Source: Mesostigma viride
Taxonomy: Eukaryota; Streptophyta; Mesostigmatophyceae; Mesostigmatales; Mesostigmataceae
Reading direction: 5' to 3'
DNA length: 60,000 nt
Assembly: GCA_009746045.1 (NCBI GenBank)
Contig: RPFO01000819.1
Location: 64,001 to 124,000 of the forward strand
Positions 1-10,900 of this stretch are shown here, piece after piece (position 1 is the first letter of the stretch; every line of letters starts with the position of its first letter). The notes under the pieces were generated by a model. The model saw only the letters and a program-made list of their open reading frames with translations, did no database searches and had not been told where the DNA came from. The translations under genes were made by a program, and so were the position numbers.

Positions 1-1
1 C

Positions 2-3000
2 ACGGGAGGGGGTGGCTCGGTCACATTACGCGGTGGTGATGGCATTGGGACGTCGGTCGGTCTGGGTGGGAAGGTCGAGTTGGTCGCAGGTAAGTCGGCG
101 GGCGGCCCCGGCGGTGCGGTCATTATTGCCAGCGGTGCAGGGAACGCGAATGACCGCAGCGGTCCAGTCGTGATCCGGACCGAGCATAGCGGGGAGTACG
201 GCGTGAGTGGGGACATTCGGATGTTCACGGGCTCGTCCTGCGCGGGCGATAGCGGGGACTTGGAGATATCCACAGGCGCGGCGGAGGTGGGCAGCGGTGG
301 CGATATCCACATCACCGTCGGGCGGGGCGATGCCGGTGATGGCGGCGGGGTTTACATCAAGGCGGGCGAGTCGAGCGATGACGGCAGCGTGGGTGGTAAC
401 GTGGTCATCGAGGCGGGTCCAGGGACCAACCCGAGTGCCGTCGATGGTGGCAAGGGAGGCTTTGCACTGTTCTCTGGTGGCAAGGCGTACGGGATGGATG
501 ACACGTTGGATGTGGGTGGAGACATGGTGTTGTCCGGTGGCTGGGCCGCGGCGGGCAGGGGAGGCCACGTGTTGATTCTCAGCGGCGCTAGCGCGGCGAC
601 CAGCAGCGGGAATGTCTCAGTGGGGACAGCGGACTCTGGTTTGGCCGGCGTTAGCGGGGACTTGGTGTTCAGCACGGGGAATGCGCTCGCGGGGCGTTCG
701 GGCGAGTTCAGTCTCGTGACGGGGAACAGCACGGGCGGTGCGGGTGGCGGTATCCACATGCGCGTGGGCATGGGGGATGCGGGCGATGGTGGCGGGGTGG
801 ATATCATGGCTGGGAGGACCACCGCGGTGGATGGTGCGGGCGGGGATGTGTTTATTGGCGCTGGCATGTCGGATCGGAGTGTTGGTGGCTCGGTCACGAT
901 TAGCAGCGGCCCCGGGCTTGACACGGACAGTGGAGACTTGACACTGCTCACGTTTGATGCGGGCACGAGCGGCGTGAGTGGTGACATGTCCTTGTCCACG
1001 GGGCATTCGACCGAGGGAGATAGCGGAGAGATCTCTCTCACGACTGGCTCGGCCACGCTGGGTGGTGCCGGAAACATTACCTTCTCGGTGGGGGCGGGCG
1101 ACGTGGGCGATGGGGGTCACATCACAGCGGCCGCGGGGGCGTCGCGTGCGCCATACCGTTTTGGTGGCAGCGTTATGTTTTTGGCGGGGGAGGGGAGCAA
1201 TGCCACGGGGGGCAGCGGCGGCGGGGTAACGCTCGCGGGTGGTGAGTCCCGGGGCAGGGACTCATGCCAGCTGGATGTGTTTGATTGCGGGGACATCGAG
1301 GTCTCATCGTCCGTGTTCGAGGCGGTCCAGCGCGGGTGTGAGAAGGACTGTGCGTTCTATGGCCAGTCCGTGTACACATGCACGGGGAATATCATCGTTG
1401 ACGAGGCCACTTACGATGCCATCAAGGCAGGGTGCACGCAGCGGTGCCAGGGTGGCAAGGTCGAGCTCGTGGGTGGGAGGTCCAGGACCGGTGGGGGAGG
1501 ATCCGTGACATTACGGGGAGGGGAGGGCGTGGGGGATGCCCAGGGGTTGGGGGGAACAGTCGAGCTTGTTGGAGGTAGGTCCGCGGGCGGCCCCGGTGGC
1601 GCGGTCATCATTGCCAGCGGTGCTGGTAATGCGGATGACCGGAGTGGCCCAGTGCTGATCCGGTCGGAGAACAGTGGATCGAGCGGCGTGAGTGGCGACG
1701 TGCGCATCCTCACGGGGTCCTCCTGTGCAGGTGATAGCGGTGACCTGGTTCTCCAGACAGGGGGAGCCGAGGGCGGCGGTGGCGGTGACATCAGCATCCA
1801 GGTGGGCGTGGGTGACGCGGGCGATGGCGGTGACGTCAGTGTGTATGCCGGCAAGTCGACCAGCGATGACTCATCGGGCGGCCAAGTGAACCTGAGGGCT
1901 GGGGATGGTCCCACGGGTGGCAACTTCTACATTAATGCGGGGCAGAGCTTGGACGACACAGTCGATGGCAAGGTGTATATTGGCCAGGAGGACATGGATG
2001 GCGGCATTGACATCGGGACGGCGGGCAGCCGAACGATAACGATCGGCAGCCCAGACATGGCAACTGTGAACATCTACACTAACACGCTCGGCGCGTATAC
2101 GTACAGTGGCGGTTTTCACATCCGCGGGCTCGTCGCGTCAGATGTCCAGGTGGCGCCTACGAGTGCGGGGGATGACCTCACGGTTGCCGTCACAGGGTCC
2201 CTGGACGCGAGCCTGGTACTGTCGAGCGGGGGGACAAATACAGATGCCATCCAGGTGACCGCCAGCGGTGGTGGTTTCCAGATGTCGGCTGTTTCTCAGC
2301 CGTCTACCATCAAGCTGACCGCTGACAATGCAGGCGATGACCTGACATTGGCCTTGGGTGGAGTTCCCTTGGATGTGAGCCTTGTTGTGTCCAGCACGGG
2401 TACCAACACGGATGCCCTCCAGTTGACTGCCAGCGGTGGTGGTTTCCAGATGTCGGGTGTTTCTCAGCCGTCCACCATCAAGTTGACCGCTGACAATGCA
2501 GGGGATGACCTGACATTGGCCTTGGGTGGAGTTCCCTTGGATGTTAGCCTTGTTGTGTCCAGCACGGGTACCAACACGGATGCCCTCCAGTTGACTGCAA
2601 GCGGTGGTGGTTTCCAGATGTCGGCTGTTTCTCAGCCGTCCACCATCAAGTTGACCGCTGACAATGCAGGTGATGACCTGACATTGGCCTTGGGTGGAGT
2701 TCCCTTGGATGTTAGCCTTGTTGTGTCCAGCACGGGTACCAACACGGATGCCCTCCAGTTGACTGCCAGCGGTGGTGGTTTCCAGATGTCGGGTGTTTCT
2801 CAGCCCTCCACCATCAAGTTGACCGCTGACAATGCAGGTGATGACCTGACATTGGCCTTGGGTGGAGTTCCCTTGGATGTTAGCCTTGTTGTGTCCAGCA
2901 CGGGTACCAACACGGATGCCCTCCAGTTGACTGCCAGCGGTGGTGGTTTCCAGATGTCGGGTGTTTCTCAGCCGTCCACCATCAAGTTGACCGCTGACAA

Positions 3001-4945
3001 TGCAGGTGATGACCTGACATTGGCCTTGGGTGGAGTTCCCTTGGATGTGAGCCTTGTTGTGTCCAGCACAGGTACCAACACAGATGCCCTCCAGTTGACT
3101 GCAAGCGGTGGTGGCTTCCAGATGTCGGGTGTTTCTCAGCCCTCCACCATCAAGTTGACCGCTGACAATGCAGGTGATGACCTGACATTGGCCTTGGGTG
3201 GAGTTCCCTTGGATGTGAGCCTTGTTGTGTCCAGCACGGGTACCAACACAGATGCCCTCCAGTTGACTGCAAGCGGTGGTGGCTTCCAGATGTCGGGTGT
3301 TTCTCAGCCCTCCACCATCAAGCTGACCGCTGACAATGCAGGTGATGACCTGACATTGGCCTTGGGTGGAGTTCCCTTGGATGTTAGCCTTGTTGTGTCC
3401 AGCACGGGTACCAACACGGATGCCCTCCAGTTGACTGCCAGCGGTGGTGGTTTCCAGATGTCGGGTGTTTCTCAGCCGTCCACCATCAAGTTGACCGCTG
3501 ACAATGCAGGGGATGACCTGACATTGGCCTTGGGTGGAGTTCCCTTGGATGTTAGCCTTGTTGTGTCCAGCACGGGTACCAACACGGATGCCCTCCAGTT
3601 GACTGCAAGCGGTGGTGGTTTCCAGATGTCGGCTGTTTCTCAGCCGTCCACCATCAAGTTGACCGCTGACAATGCAGGTGATGACCTGACATTGGCCTTG
3701 GGTGGAGTTCCCTTGGATGTTAGCCTTGTTGTGTCCAGCACGGGTACCAACACGGATGCCCTCCAGTTGACTGCCAGCGGTGGTGGTTTCCAGATGTCGG
3801 GTGTTTCTCAGCCCTCCATCATCAAGTTGACCGCTGACAATGCAGGTGATGACCTGACATTGGCCTTGGGTGGAGTTCCCTTGGATGTTAGCCTTGTTGT
3901 GTCCAGCACGGGTACCAACACAGATGCCATCCAGGTGACCGCCAGCGGTGGTGGTTTCCAGATGTCGGCTGTTTCTCAGCCGTCTACCATCAAGCTGACC
4001 GCTGACAATGCAGGCGATGACCTGACATTGGCCTTGGGTGGAGTTCCCTTGGATGTGAGCCTTGTTGTGTCCAGCACGGGTACCAACACGGATGCCCTCC
4101 AGTTGACTGCCAGCGGTGGTGGTTTCCAGATGTCGGGTGTTTCTCAGCCGTCCACCATCAAGTTGACCGCTGACAATGCAGGGGATGACCTGACATTGGC
4201 CTTGGGTGGAGTTCCCTTGGATGTTAGCCTTGTTGTGTCCAGCACGGGTACCAACACGGATGCCCTCCAGTTGACTGCAAGCGGTGGTGGTTTCCAGATG
4301 TCGGCTGTTTCTCAGCCGTCCACCATCAAGTTGACCGCTGACAATGCAGGTGATGACCTGACATTGGCCTTGGGTGGAGTTCCCTTGGATGTTAGCCTTG
4401 TTGTGTCCAGCACGGGTACCAACACGGATGCCCTCCAGTTGACTGCCAGCGGTGGTGGTTTCCAGATGTCGGGTGTTTCTCAGCCCTCCACCATCAAGTT
4501 GACCGCTGACAATGCAGGTGATGACCTGACATTGGCCTTGGGTGGAGTTCCCTTGGATGTTAGCCTTGTTGTGTCCAGCACGGGTACCAACACGGATGCC
4601 CTCCAGTTGACTGCCAGCGGTGGTGGTTTCCAGATGTCGGGTGTTTCTCAGCCGTCCACCATCAAGTTGACCGCTGACAATGCAGGTGATGACCTGACAT
4701 TGGCCTTGGGTGGAGTTCCCTTGGATGTGAGCCTTGTTGTGTCCAGCACAGGTACCAACACAGATGCCCTCCAGTTGACTGCAAGCGGTGGTGGCTTCCA
4801 GATGTCGGGTGTTTCTCAGCCCTCCACCATCAAGTTGACCGCTGACAATGCAGGTGATGACCTGACATTGGCCTTGGGTGGAGTTCCCTTGGATGTGAGC
4901 CTTGTTGTGTCCAGCACGGGTACCAACACAGATGCCTCCAGTTGA
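2..4945 (+). CDS. Giant gene, first open segment (Gly-rich N-terminal part and first repeat block)
   Basis: This is the in-frame segment from the window edge to a premature TGA at 4,943-4,945. Residues before about base 2,150 are Gly/Ser/Asp-rich with recurring GGxVxIxxG strands. The rest is about 16 units of 56 residues ending in TNTDALQLTASG. The stop results from loss of one C in the run at about 4,936 (gatgcctcc instead of gatgccctcc), and the repeat simply continues in the next frame from 4,942. I therefore treat this stop as an indel artefact or local mutation, not a natural C-terminus. Confidence 0.8.
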   Translation, partial: TGGGGSVTLRGGDGIGTSVGLGGKVELVAGKSAGGPGGAVIIASGAGNANDRSGPVVIRTEHSGEYGVSGDIRMFTGSSCAGDSGDLEISTGAAEVGSGGDIHITVGRGDAGDGGGVYIKAGESSDDGSVGGNVVIEAGPGTNPSAVDGGKGGFALFSGGKAYGMDDTLDVGGDMVLSGGWAAAGRGGHVLILSGASAATSSGNVSVGTADSGLAGVSGDLVFSTGNALAGRSGEFSLVTGNSTGGAGGGIHMRVGMGDAGDGGGVDIMAGRTTAVDGAGGDVFIGAGMSDRSVGGSVTISSGPGLDTDSGDLTLLTFDAGTSGVSGDMSLSTGHSTEGDSGEISLTTGSATLGGAGNITFSVGAGDVGDGGHITAAAGASRAPYRFGGSVMFLAGEGSNATGGSGGGVTLAGGESRGRDSCQLDVFDCGDIEVSSSVFEAVQRGCEKDCAFYGQSVYTCTGNIIVDEATYDAIKAGCTQRCQGGKVELVGGRSRTGGGGSVTLRGGEGVGDAQGLGGTVELVGGRSAGGPGGAVIIASGAGNADDRSGPVLIRSENSGSSGVSGDVRILTGSSCAGDSGDLVLQTGGAEGGGGGDISIQVGVGDAGDGGDVSVYAGKSTSDDSSGGQVNLRAGDGPTGGNFYINAGQSLDDTVDGKVYIGQEDMDGGIDIGTAGSRTITIGSPDMATVNIYTNTLGAYTYSGGFHIRGLVASDVQVAPTSAGDDLTVAVTGSLDASLVLSSGGTNTDAIQVTASGGGFQMSAVSQPSTIKLTADNAGDDLTLALGGVPLDVSLVVSSTGTNTDALQLTASGGGFQMSGVSQPSTIKLTADNAGDDLTLALGGVPLDVSLVVSSTGTNTDALQLTASGGGFQMSAVSQPSTIKLTADNAGDDLTLALGGVPLDVSLVVSSTGTNTDALQLTASGGGFQMSGVSQPSTIKLTADNAGDDLTLALGGVPLDVSLVVSSTGTNTDALQLTASGGGFQMSGVSQPSTIKLTADNAGDDLTLALGGVPLDVSLVVSSTGTNTDALQLTASGGGFQMSGVSQPSTIKLTADNAGDDLTLALGGVPLDVSLVVSSTGTNTDALQLTASGGGFQMSGVSQPSTIKLTADNAGDDLTLALGGVPLDVSLVVSSTGTNTDALQLTASGGGFQMSGVSQPSTIKLTADNAGDDLTLALGGVPLDVSLVVSSTGTNTDALQLTASGGGFQMSAVSQPSTIKLTADNAGDDLTLALGGVPLDVSLVVSSTGTNTDALQLTASGGGFQMSGVSQPSIIKLTADNAGDDLTLALGGVPLDVSLVVSSTGTNTDAIQVTASGGGFQMSAVSQPSTIKLTADNAGDDLTLALGGVPLDVSLVVSSTGTNTDALQLTASGGGFQMSGVSQPSTIKLTADNAGDDLTLALGGVPLDVSLVVSSTGTNTDALQLTASGGGFQMSAVSQPSTIKLTADNAGDDLTLALGGVPLDVSLVVSSTGTNTDALQLTASGGGFQMSGVSQPSTIKLTADNAGDDLTLALGGVPLDVSLVVSSTGTNTDALQLTASGGGFQMSGVSQPSTIKLTADNAGDDLTLALGGVPLDVSLVVSSTGTNTDALQLTASGGGFQMSGVSQPSTIKLTADNAGDDLTLALGGVPLDVSLVVSSTGTNTDASS

Positions 4946-7900
4946 CTGCAAGCGGTGGTGGCTTCCAGATGTCGGGTGTTTCTCAGCCCTCCACCATCAA
5001 GCTGACCGCTGACAATGCAGGTGATGACCTGACATTGGCCTTGGGTGGAGTTCCCTTGGATGTTAGCCTTGTTGTGTCCAGCACGGGTACCAACACGGAT
5101 GCCCTCCAGTTGACTGCAAGCGGTGGTGGTTTCCAGATGTCGGGTGTTTCTCAGCCGTCCACCATCAAGTTGACCGCTGACAATGCAGGTGATGACCTGA
5201 CAGTGTCGCTGGGTGGAGGCCCCCTGGATATCAGCCTTGTGATGTCCAGCACGGGCACCAACACGGATGCCGTCCAGATCACGTCGAGCCTGGGTGGCTT
5301 CCAGATGTCGGGTGTTTCTCAGCCGTCCACCATCAAGCTGACTGCGGATGACGATGGGGATGACCTGACGGTGTCTCTGGGCGGTGGCCCCCTGGATATC
5401 AGCCTTGTGATGTCCAGCACCGGCACCAACACGGATGCCGTCCAGATCACGTCGAGCCTGGGTGGCTTCCAGATGTCGGGTGTTTCTCAGCCGTCCACCA
5501 TCAAGCTGACTGCGGATGACGATGGGGATGACCTGACGGTGTCTCTGGGCGGTGGCCCCCTGGATATCAGCCTTGTGATGTCCAGCACGGGCACCAACAC
5601 GGATGCCGTCCAGATCACGTCGAGCCTGGGTGGCTTCCAGATGTCGGGTGTTTCTCAGCCGTCCACCATCAAGCTGACTGCGGATGACGATGGGATGACC
5701 TGACGGTGTCTCTGGGCGGTGGCCCCCTGGATATCAGCCTTGTGATGTCCAGCACGGGCACCAACACGGATGCCGTCCAGATCACGTCGAGCCTGGGTGG
5801 CTTCCAGATGTCGGGTGTTTCTCAGCCGTCCACCATCAAGCTGACTGCGGATGACGATGGGGATGACCTGACGGTGTCTCTGGGCGGTGGCCCCCTGGAT
5901 ATCAGCCTTGTGATGTCCAGCACGGCACCAACACGGATGCCGTCCAGATCACGTCGAGCCTGGGTGGCTTCCAGATGTCGGGTGTTTCTCAGCCGTCCAC
6001 CATCAAGCTGACTGCGGATGACGATGGGGATGACCTGACGGTGTCTCTGGGCGGTGGCCCCTGGATATCAGCCTTGTGATGTCCAGCACGGCACCAACAC
6101 GGATGCCGTCCAGATCACGTCGAGCCTGGGTGGCTTCCAGATGTCGGGTGTTTCTCAGCCGTCCACCATCAAGCTGACTGCGGATGACGATGGGGATGAC
6201 CTGACGGTGTCTCTGGGCGGTGGCCCCCTGGATATCAGCCTTGTGATGTCCAGCACGGCACCAACACGGATGCCGTCCAGATCACGTCGAGCCTGGGTGG
6301 CTTCCAGATGTCGGGTGTTTCTCAGCCGTCCACCATCAAGCTGACTGCGGATGACGATGGGATGACCTGACGGTGTCTCTGGGCGGTGGCCCCCTGGATA
6401 TCAGCCTTGTGATGTCCAGCACGGGCACCAACACGGATGCCGTCCAGATCACGTCGAGCCTGGGTGGCTTCCAGATGTCGGGTGTTTCTCAGCCGTCCAC
6501 CATCAAGCTGACTGCGGATGACGATGGGGATGACCTGACGGTGTCTCTGGGCGGTGGCCCCCTGGATATCAGCCTTGTGATGTCCAGCACGGGCACCAAC
6601 ACGGATGCCGTCCAGATCACGTCGAGCCTGGGTGGCTTCCAGATGTCGGGTGTTTCTCAGCCGTCCACCATCAAGCTGACTGCGGATGACGATGGGGATG
6701 ACCTGACGGTGTCTCTGGGCGGTGGCCCCCTGGATATCAGCCTTGTGATGTCCAGCACGGGCACCAACACGGATGCCGTCCAGATCACGTCGAGCCTGGG
6801 TGGCTTCCAGATGTCGGGTGTTTCTCAGCCGTCCACCATCAAGCTGACTGCGGATGACGATGGGGATGACCTGACGGTGTCTCTGGGCGGTGGCCCCCTG
6901 GATATCAGCCTTGTGATGTCCAGCACGGGCACCAACACGGATGCCGTCCAGATCACGTCGAGCCTGGGTGGCTTCCAGATGTCGGGTGTTTCTCAGCCGT
7001 CCACCATCAAGCTGACTGCGGATGACGATGGGGATGACCTGACGGTGTCTCTGGGCGGTGGCCCCCTGGATATCAGCCTTGTGATGTCCAGCACGGGCAC
7101 CAACACGGATGCCGTCCAGATCACGTCGAGCCTGGGTGGCTTCCAGATGTCGGGTGTTTCTCAGCCGTCCACCATCAAGCTGACTGCGGATGACGATGGG
7201 GATGACCTGACGGTGTCTCTGGGCGGTGGCCCCCTGGATATCAGCCTTGTGATGTCCAGCACGGGCACCAACACGGATGCCGTCCAGATCACGTCGAGCC
7301 TGGGTGGCTTCCAGATGTCGGGTGTTTCTCAGCCGTCCACCATCAAGCTGACTGCGGATGACGATGGGATGACCTGACGGTGTCTCTGGGCGGTGGCCCC
7401 CTGGATATCAGCCTTGTGATGTCCAGCACGGGCACCAACACGGATGCCGTCCAGATCACGTCGAGCCTGGGTGGCTTCCAGATGTCGGGTGTTTCTCAGC
7501 CGTCCACCATCAAGCTGACTGCGGATGACGATGGGGATGACCTGACGGTGTCTCTGGGCGGTGGCCCCCTGGATATCAGCCTTGTGATGTCCAGCACGGG
7601 CACCAACACGGATGCCGTCCAGATCACGTCGAGCCTGGGTGGCTTCCAGATGTCGGGTGTTTCTCAGCCGTCCACCATCAAGCTGACTGCGGATGACGAT
7701 GGGGATGACCTGACGGTGTCTCTGGGCGGTGGCCCCCTGGATATCAGCCTTGTGATGTCCAGCACGGGCACCAACACGGATGCCGTCCAGATCACGTCGA
7801 GCCTGGGTGGCTTCCAGATGTCGGGTGTTTCTCAGCCGTCCACCATCAAGCTGACTGCGGATGACGATGGGGATGACCTGACGGTGTCTCTGGGCGGTGG

Positions 7901-10900
7901 CCCCCTGGATATCAGCCTTGTGATGTCCAGCACGGGCACCAACACGGATGCCGTCCAGATCACGTCGAGCCTGGGTGGCTTCCAGATGTCGGGTGTTTCT
8001 CAGCCGTCCACCATCAAGCTGACTGCGGATGACGATGGGGATGACCTGACGGTGTCTCTGGGCGGTGGCCCCCTGGATATCAGCCTTGTGATGTCCAGCA
8101 CGGGCACCAACACGGATGCCGTCCAGATCACGTCGAGCCTGGGTGGCTTCCAGATGTCGGGTGTTTCTCAGCCGTCCACCATCAAGCTGACTGCGGATGA
8201 CGATGGGGATGACCTGACGGTGTCTCTGGGCGGTGGCCCCCTGGATATCAGCCTTGTGATGTCCAGCACGGGCACCAACACGGATGCCGTCCAGATCACG
8301 TCGAGCCTGGGTGGCTTCCAGATGTCGGGTGTTTCTCAGCCGTCCACCATCAAGCTGACTGCGGATGACGATGGGGATGACCTGACGGTGTCTCTGGGCG
8401 GTGGCCCCCTGGATATCAGCCTTGTGATGTCCAGCACGGGCACCAACACGGATGCCGTCCAGATCACGTCGAGCCTGGGTGGCTTCCAGATGTCGGGTGT
8501 TTCTCAGCCGTCCACCATCAAGCTGACTGCGGATGACGATGGGATGACCTGACGGTGTCTCTGGGCGGTGGCCCCCTGGATATCAGCCTTGTGATGTCCA
8601 GCACGGGCACCAACACGGATGCCGTCCAGATCACGTCGAGCCTGGGTGGCTTCCAGATGTCGGGTGTTTCTCAGCCGTCCACCATCAAGCTGACTGCGGA
8701 TGACGATGGGGATGACCTGACGGTGTCTCTGGGCGGTGGCCCCCTGGATATCAGCCTTGTGATGTCCAGCACGGGCACCAACACGGATGCCGTCCAGATC
8801 ACGTCGAGCCTGGGTGGCTTCCAGATGTCGGGTGTTTCTCAGCCGTCCACCATCAAGCTGACTGCGGATGACGATGGGGATGACCTGACGGTGTCTCTGG
8901 GCGGTGGCCCCCTGGATATCAGCCTTGTGATGTCCAGCACGGGCACCAACACGGATGCCGTCCAGATCACGTCGAGCCTGGGTGGCTTCCAGATGTCGGG
9001 TGTTTCTCAGCCGTCCACCATCAAGCTGACTGCGGATGACGATGGGGATGACCTGACGGTGTCTCTGGGCGGTGGCCCCCTGGATATCAGCCTTGTGATG
9101 TCCAGCACGGGCACCAACACGGATGCCGTCCAGATCACGTCGAGCCTGGGTGGCTTCCAGATGTCGGGTGTTTCTCAGCCGTCCACCATCAAGCTGACTG
9201 CGGATGACGATGGGGATGACCTGACGGTGTCTCTGGGCGGTGGCCCCCTGGATATCAGCCTTGTGATGTCCAGCACGGGCACCAACACGGATGCCGTCCA
9301 GATCACGTCGAGCCTGGGTGGCTTCCAGATGTCGGGTGTTTCTCAGCCGTCCACCATCAAGCTGACTGCGGATGACGATGGGGATGACCTGACGGTGTCT
9401 CTGGGCGGTGGCCCCCTGGATATCAGCCTTGTGATGTCCAGCACGGGCACCAACACGGATGCCGTCCAGATCACGTCGAGCCTGGGTGGCTTCCAGATGT
9501 CGGGTGTTTCTCAGCCGTCCACCATCAAGCTGACTGCGGATGACGATGGGGATGACCTGACGGTGTCTCTGGGCGGTGGCCCCCTGGATATCAGCCTTGT
9601 GATGTCCAGCACGGGCACCAACACGGATGCCGTCCAGATCACGTCGAGCCTGGGTGGCTTCCAGATGTCGGGTGTTTCTCAGCCGTCCACCATCAAGCTG
9701 ACTGCGGATGACGATGGGGATGACCTGACGGTGTCTCTGGGCGGTGGCCCCCTGGATATCAGCCTTGTGATGTCCAGCACGGGCACCAACACGGATGCCG
9801 TCCAGATCACGTCGAGCCTGGGTGGCTTCCAGATGTCGGGTGTTTCTCAGCCGTCCACCATCAAGCTGACTGCGGATGACGATGGGGATGACCTGACGGT
9901 GTCTCTGGGCGGTGGCCCCCTGGATATCAGCCTTGTGATGTCCAGCACGGGCACCAACACGGATGCCGTCCAGATCACGTCGAGCCTGGGTGGCTTCCAG
10001 ATGTCGGGTGTTTCTCAGCCGTCCACCATCAAGCTGACTGCGGATGACGATGGGGATGACCTGACGGTGTCTCTGGGCGGTGGCCCCCTGGATATCAGCC
10101 TTGTGATGTCCAGCACGGGCACCAACACGGATGCCGTCCAGATCACGTCGAGCCTGGGTGGCTTCCAGATGTCGGGTGTTTCTCAGCCGTCCACCATCAA
10201 GCTGACTGCGGATGACGATGGGGATGACCTGACGGTGTCTCTGGGCGGTGGCCCCCTGGATATCAGCCTTGTGATGTCCAGCACGGGCACCAACACGGAT
10301 GCCGTCCAGATCACGTCGAGCCTGGGTGGCTTCCAGATGTCGGGTGTTTCTCAGCCGTCCACCATCAAGCTGACTGCGGATGACGATGGGGATGACCTGA
10401 CGGTGTCTCTGGGCGGTGGCCCCCTGGATATCAGCCTTGTGATGTCCAGCACGGGCACCAACACGGATGCCGTCCAGATCACGTCGAGCCTGGGTGGCTT
10501 CCAGATGTCGGGTGTTTCTCAGCCGTCCACCATCAAGCTGACTGCGGATGACGATGGGGATGACCTGACGGTGTCTCTGGGCGGTGGCCCCCTGGATATC
10601 AGCCTTGTGATGTCCAGCACGGGCACCAACACGGATGCCGTCCAGATCACGTCGAGCCTGGGTGGCTTCCAGATGTCGGGTGTTTCTCAGCCGTCCACCA
10701 TCAAGCTGACTGCGGATGACGATGGGGATGACCTGACGGTGTCTCTGGGCGGTGGCCCCCTGGATATCAGCCTTGTGATGTCCAGCACGGGCACCAACAC
10801 GGATGCCGTCCAGATCACGTCGAGCCTGGGTGGCTTCCAGATGTCGGGTGTTTCTCAGCCGTCCACCATCAAGCTGACTGCGGATGACGATGGGGATGAC

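Larger units (their letters stand above)
2..1905 (+). repeat. 1,485-bp (495-codon) internal duplication in the Gly-rich N-terminal region
   Basis: The protein encoded from base 2 (TGGGGSVTLRGG...) aligns without any gap to that from base 1,487, an offset of 1,485 bp. Shared landmarks include SAGGPGGAVIIASGAGN, then GVSGD, TGSSCAGDSGDL and GDAGDGG. Identity is clear to about bases 352 and 1,837 and fades by about 420 and 1,905. The sequence immediately before copy 2 is the Cys island, so an equivalent island is predicted just left of the window. Confidence 0.85.

Noticed and set aside
80-2150. RTX-type calcium-binding repeat protein
   Set aside because: The Gly/Asp-rich segments (GDAGDGG) lack the GGxGxDxUx nonapeptide periodicity.
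2138-4951. 937-residue minus-strand open frame
   Set aside because: It is a shadow: a repeat lacking stops in one antisense phase keeps that phase open throughout. Its protein repeats with the same 56-residue period and ends wherever the sense repeats change.
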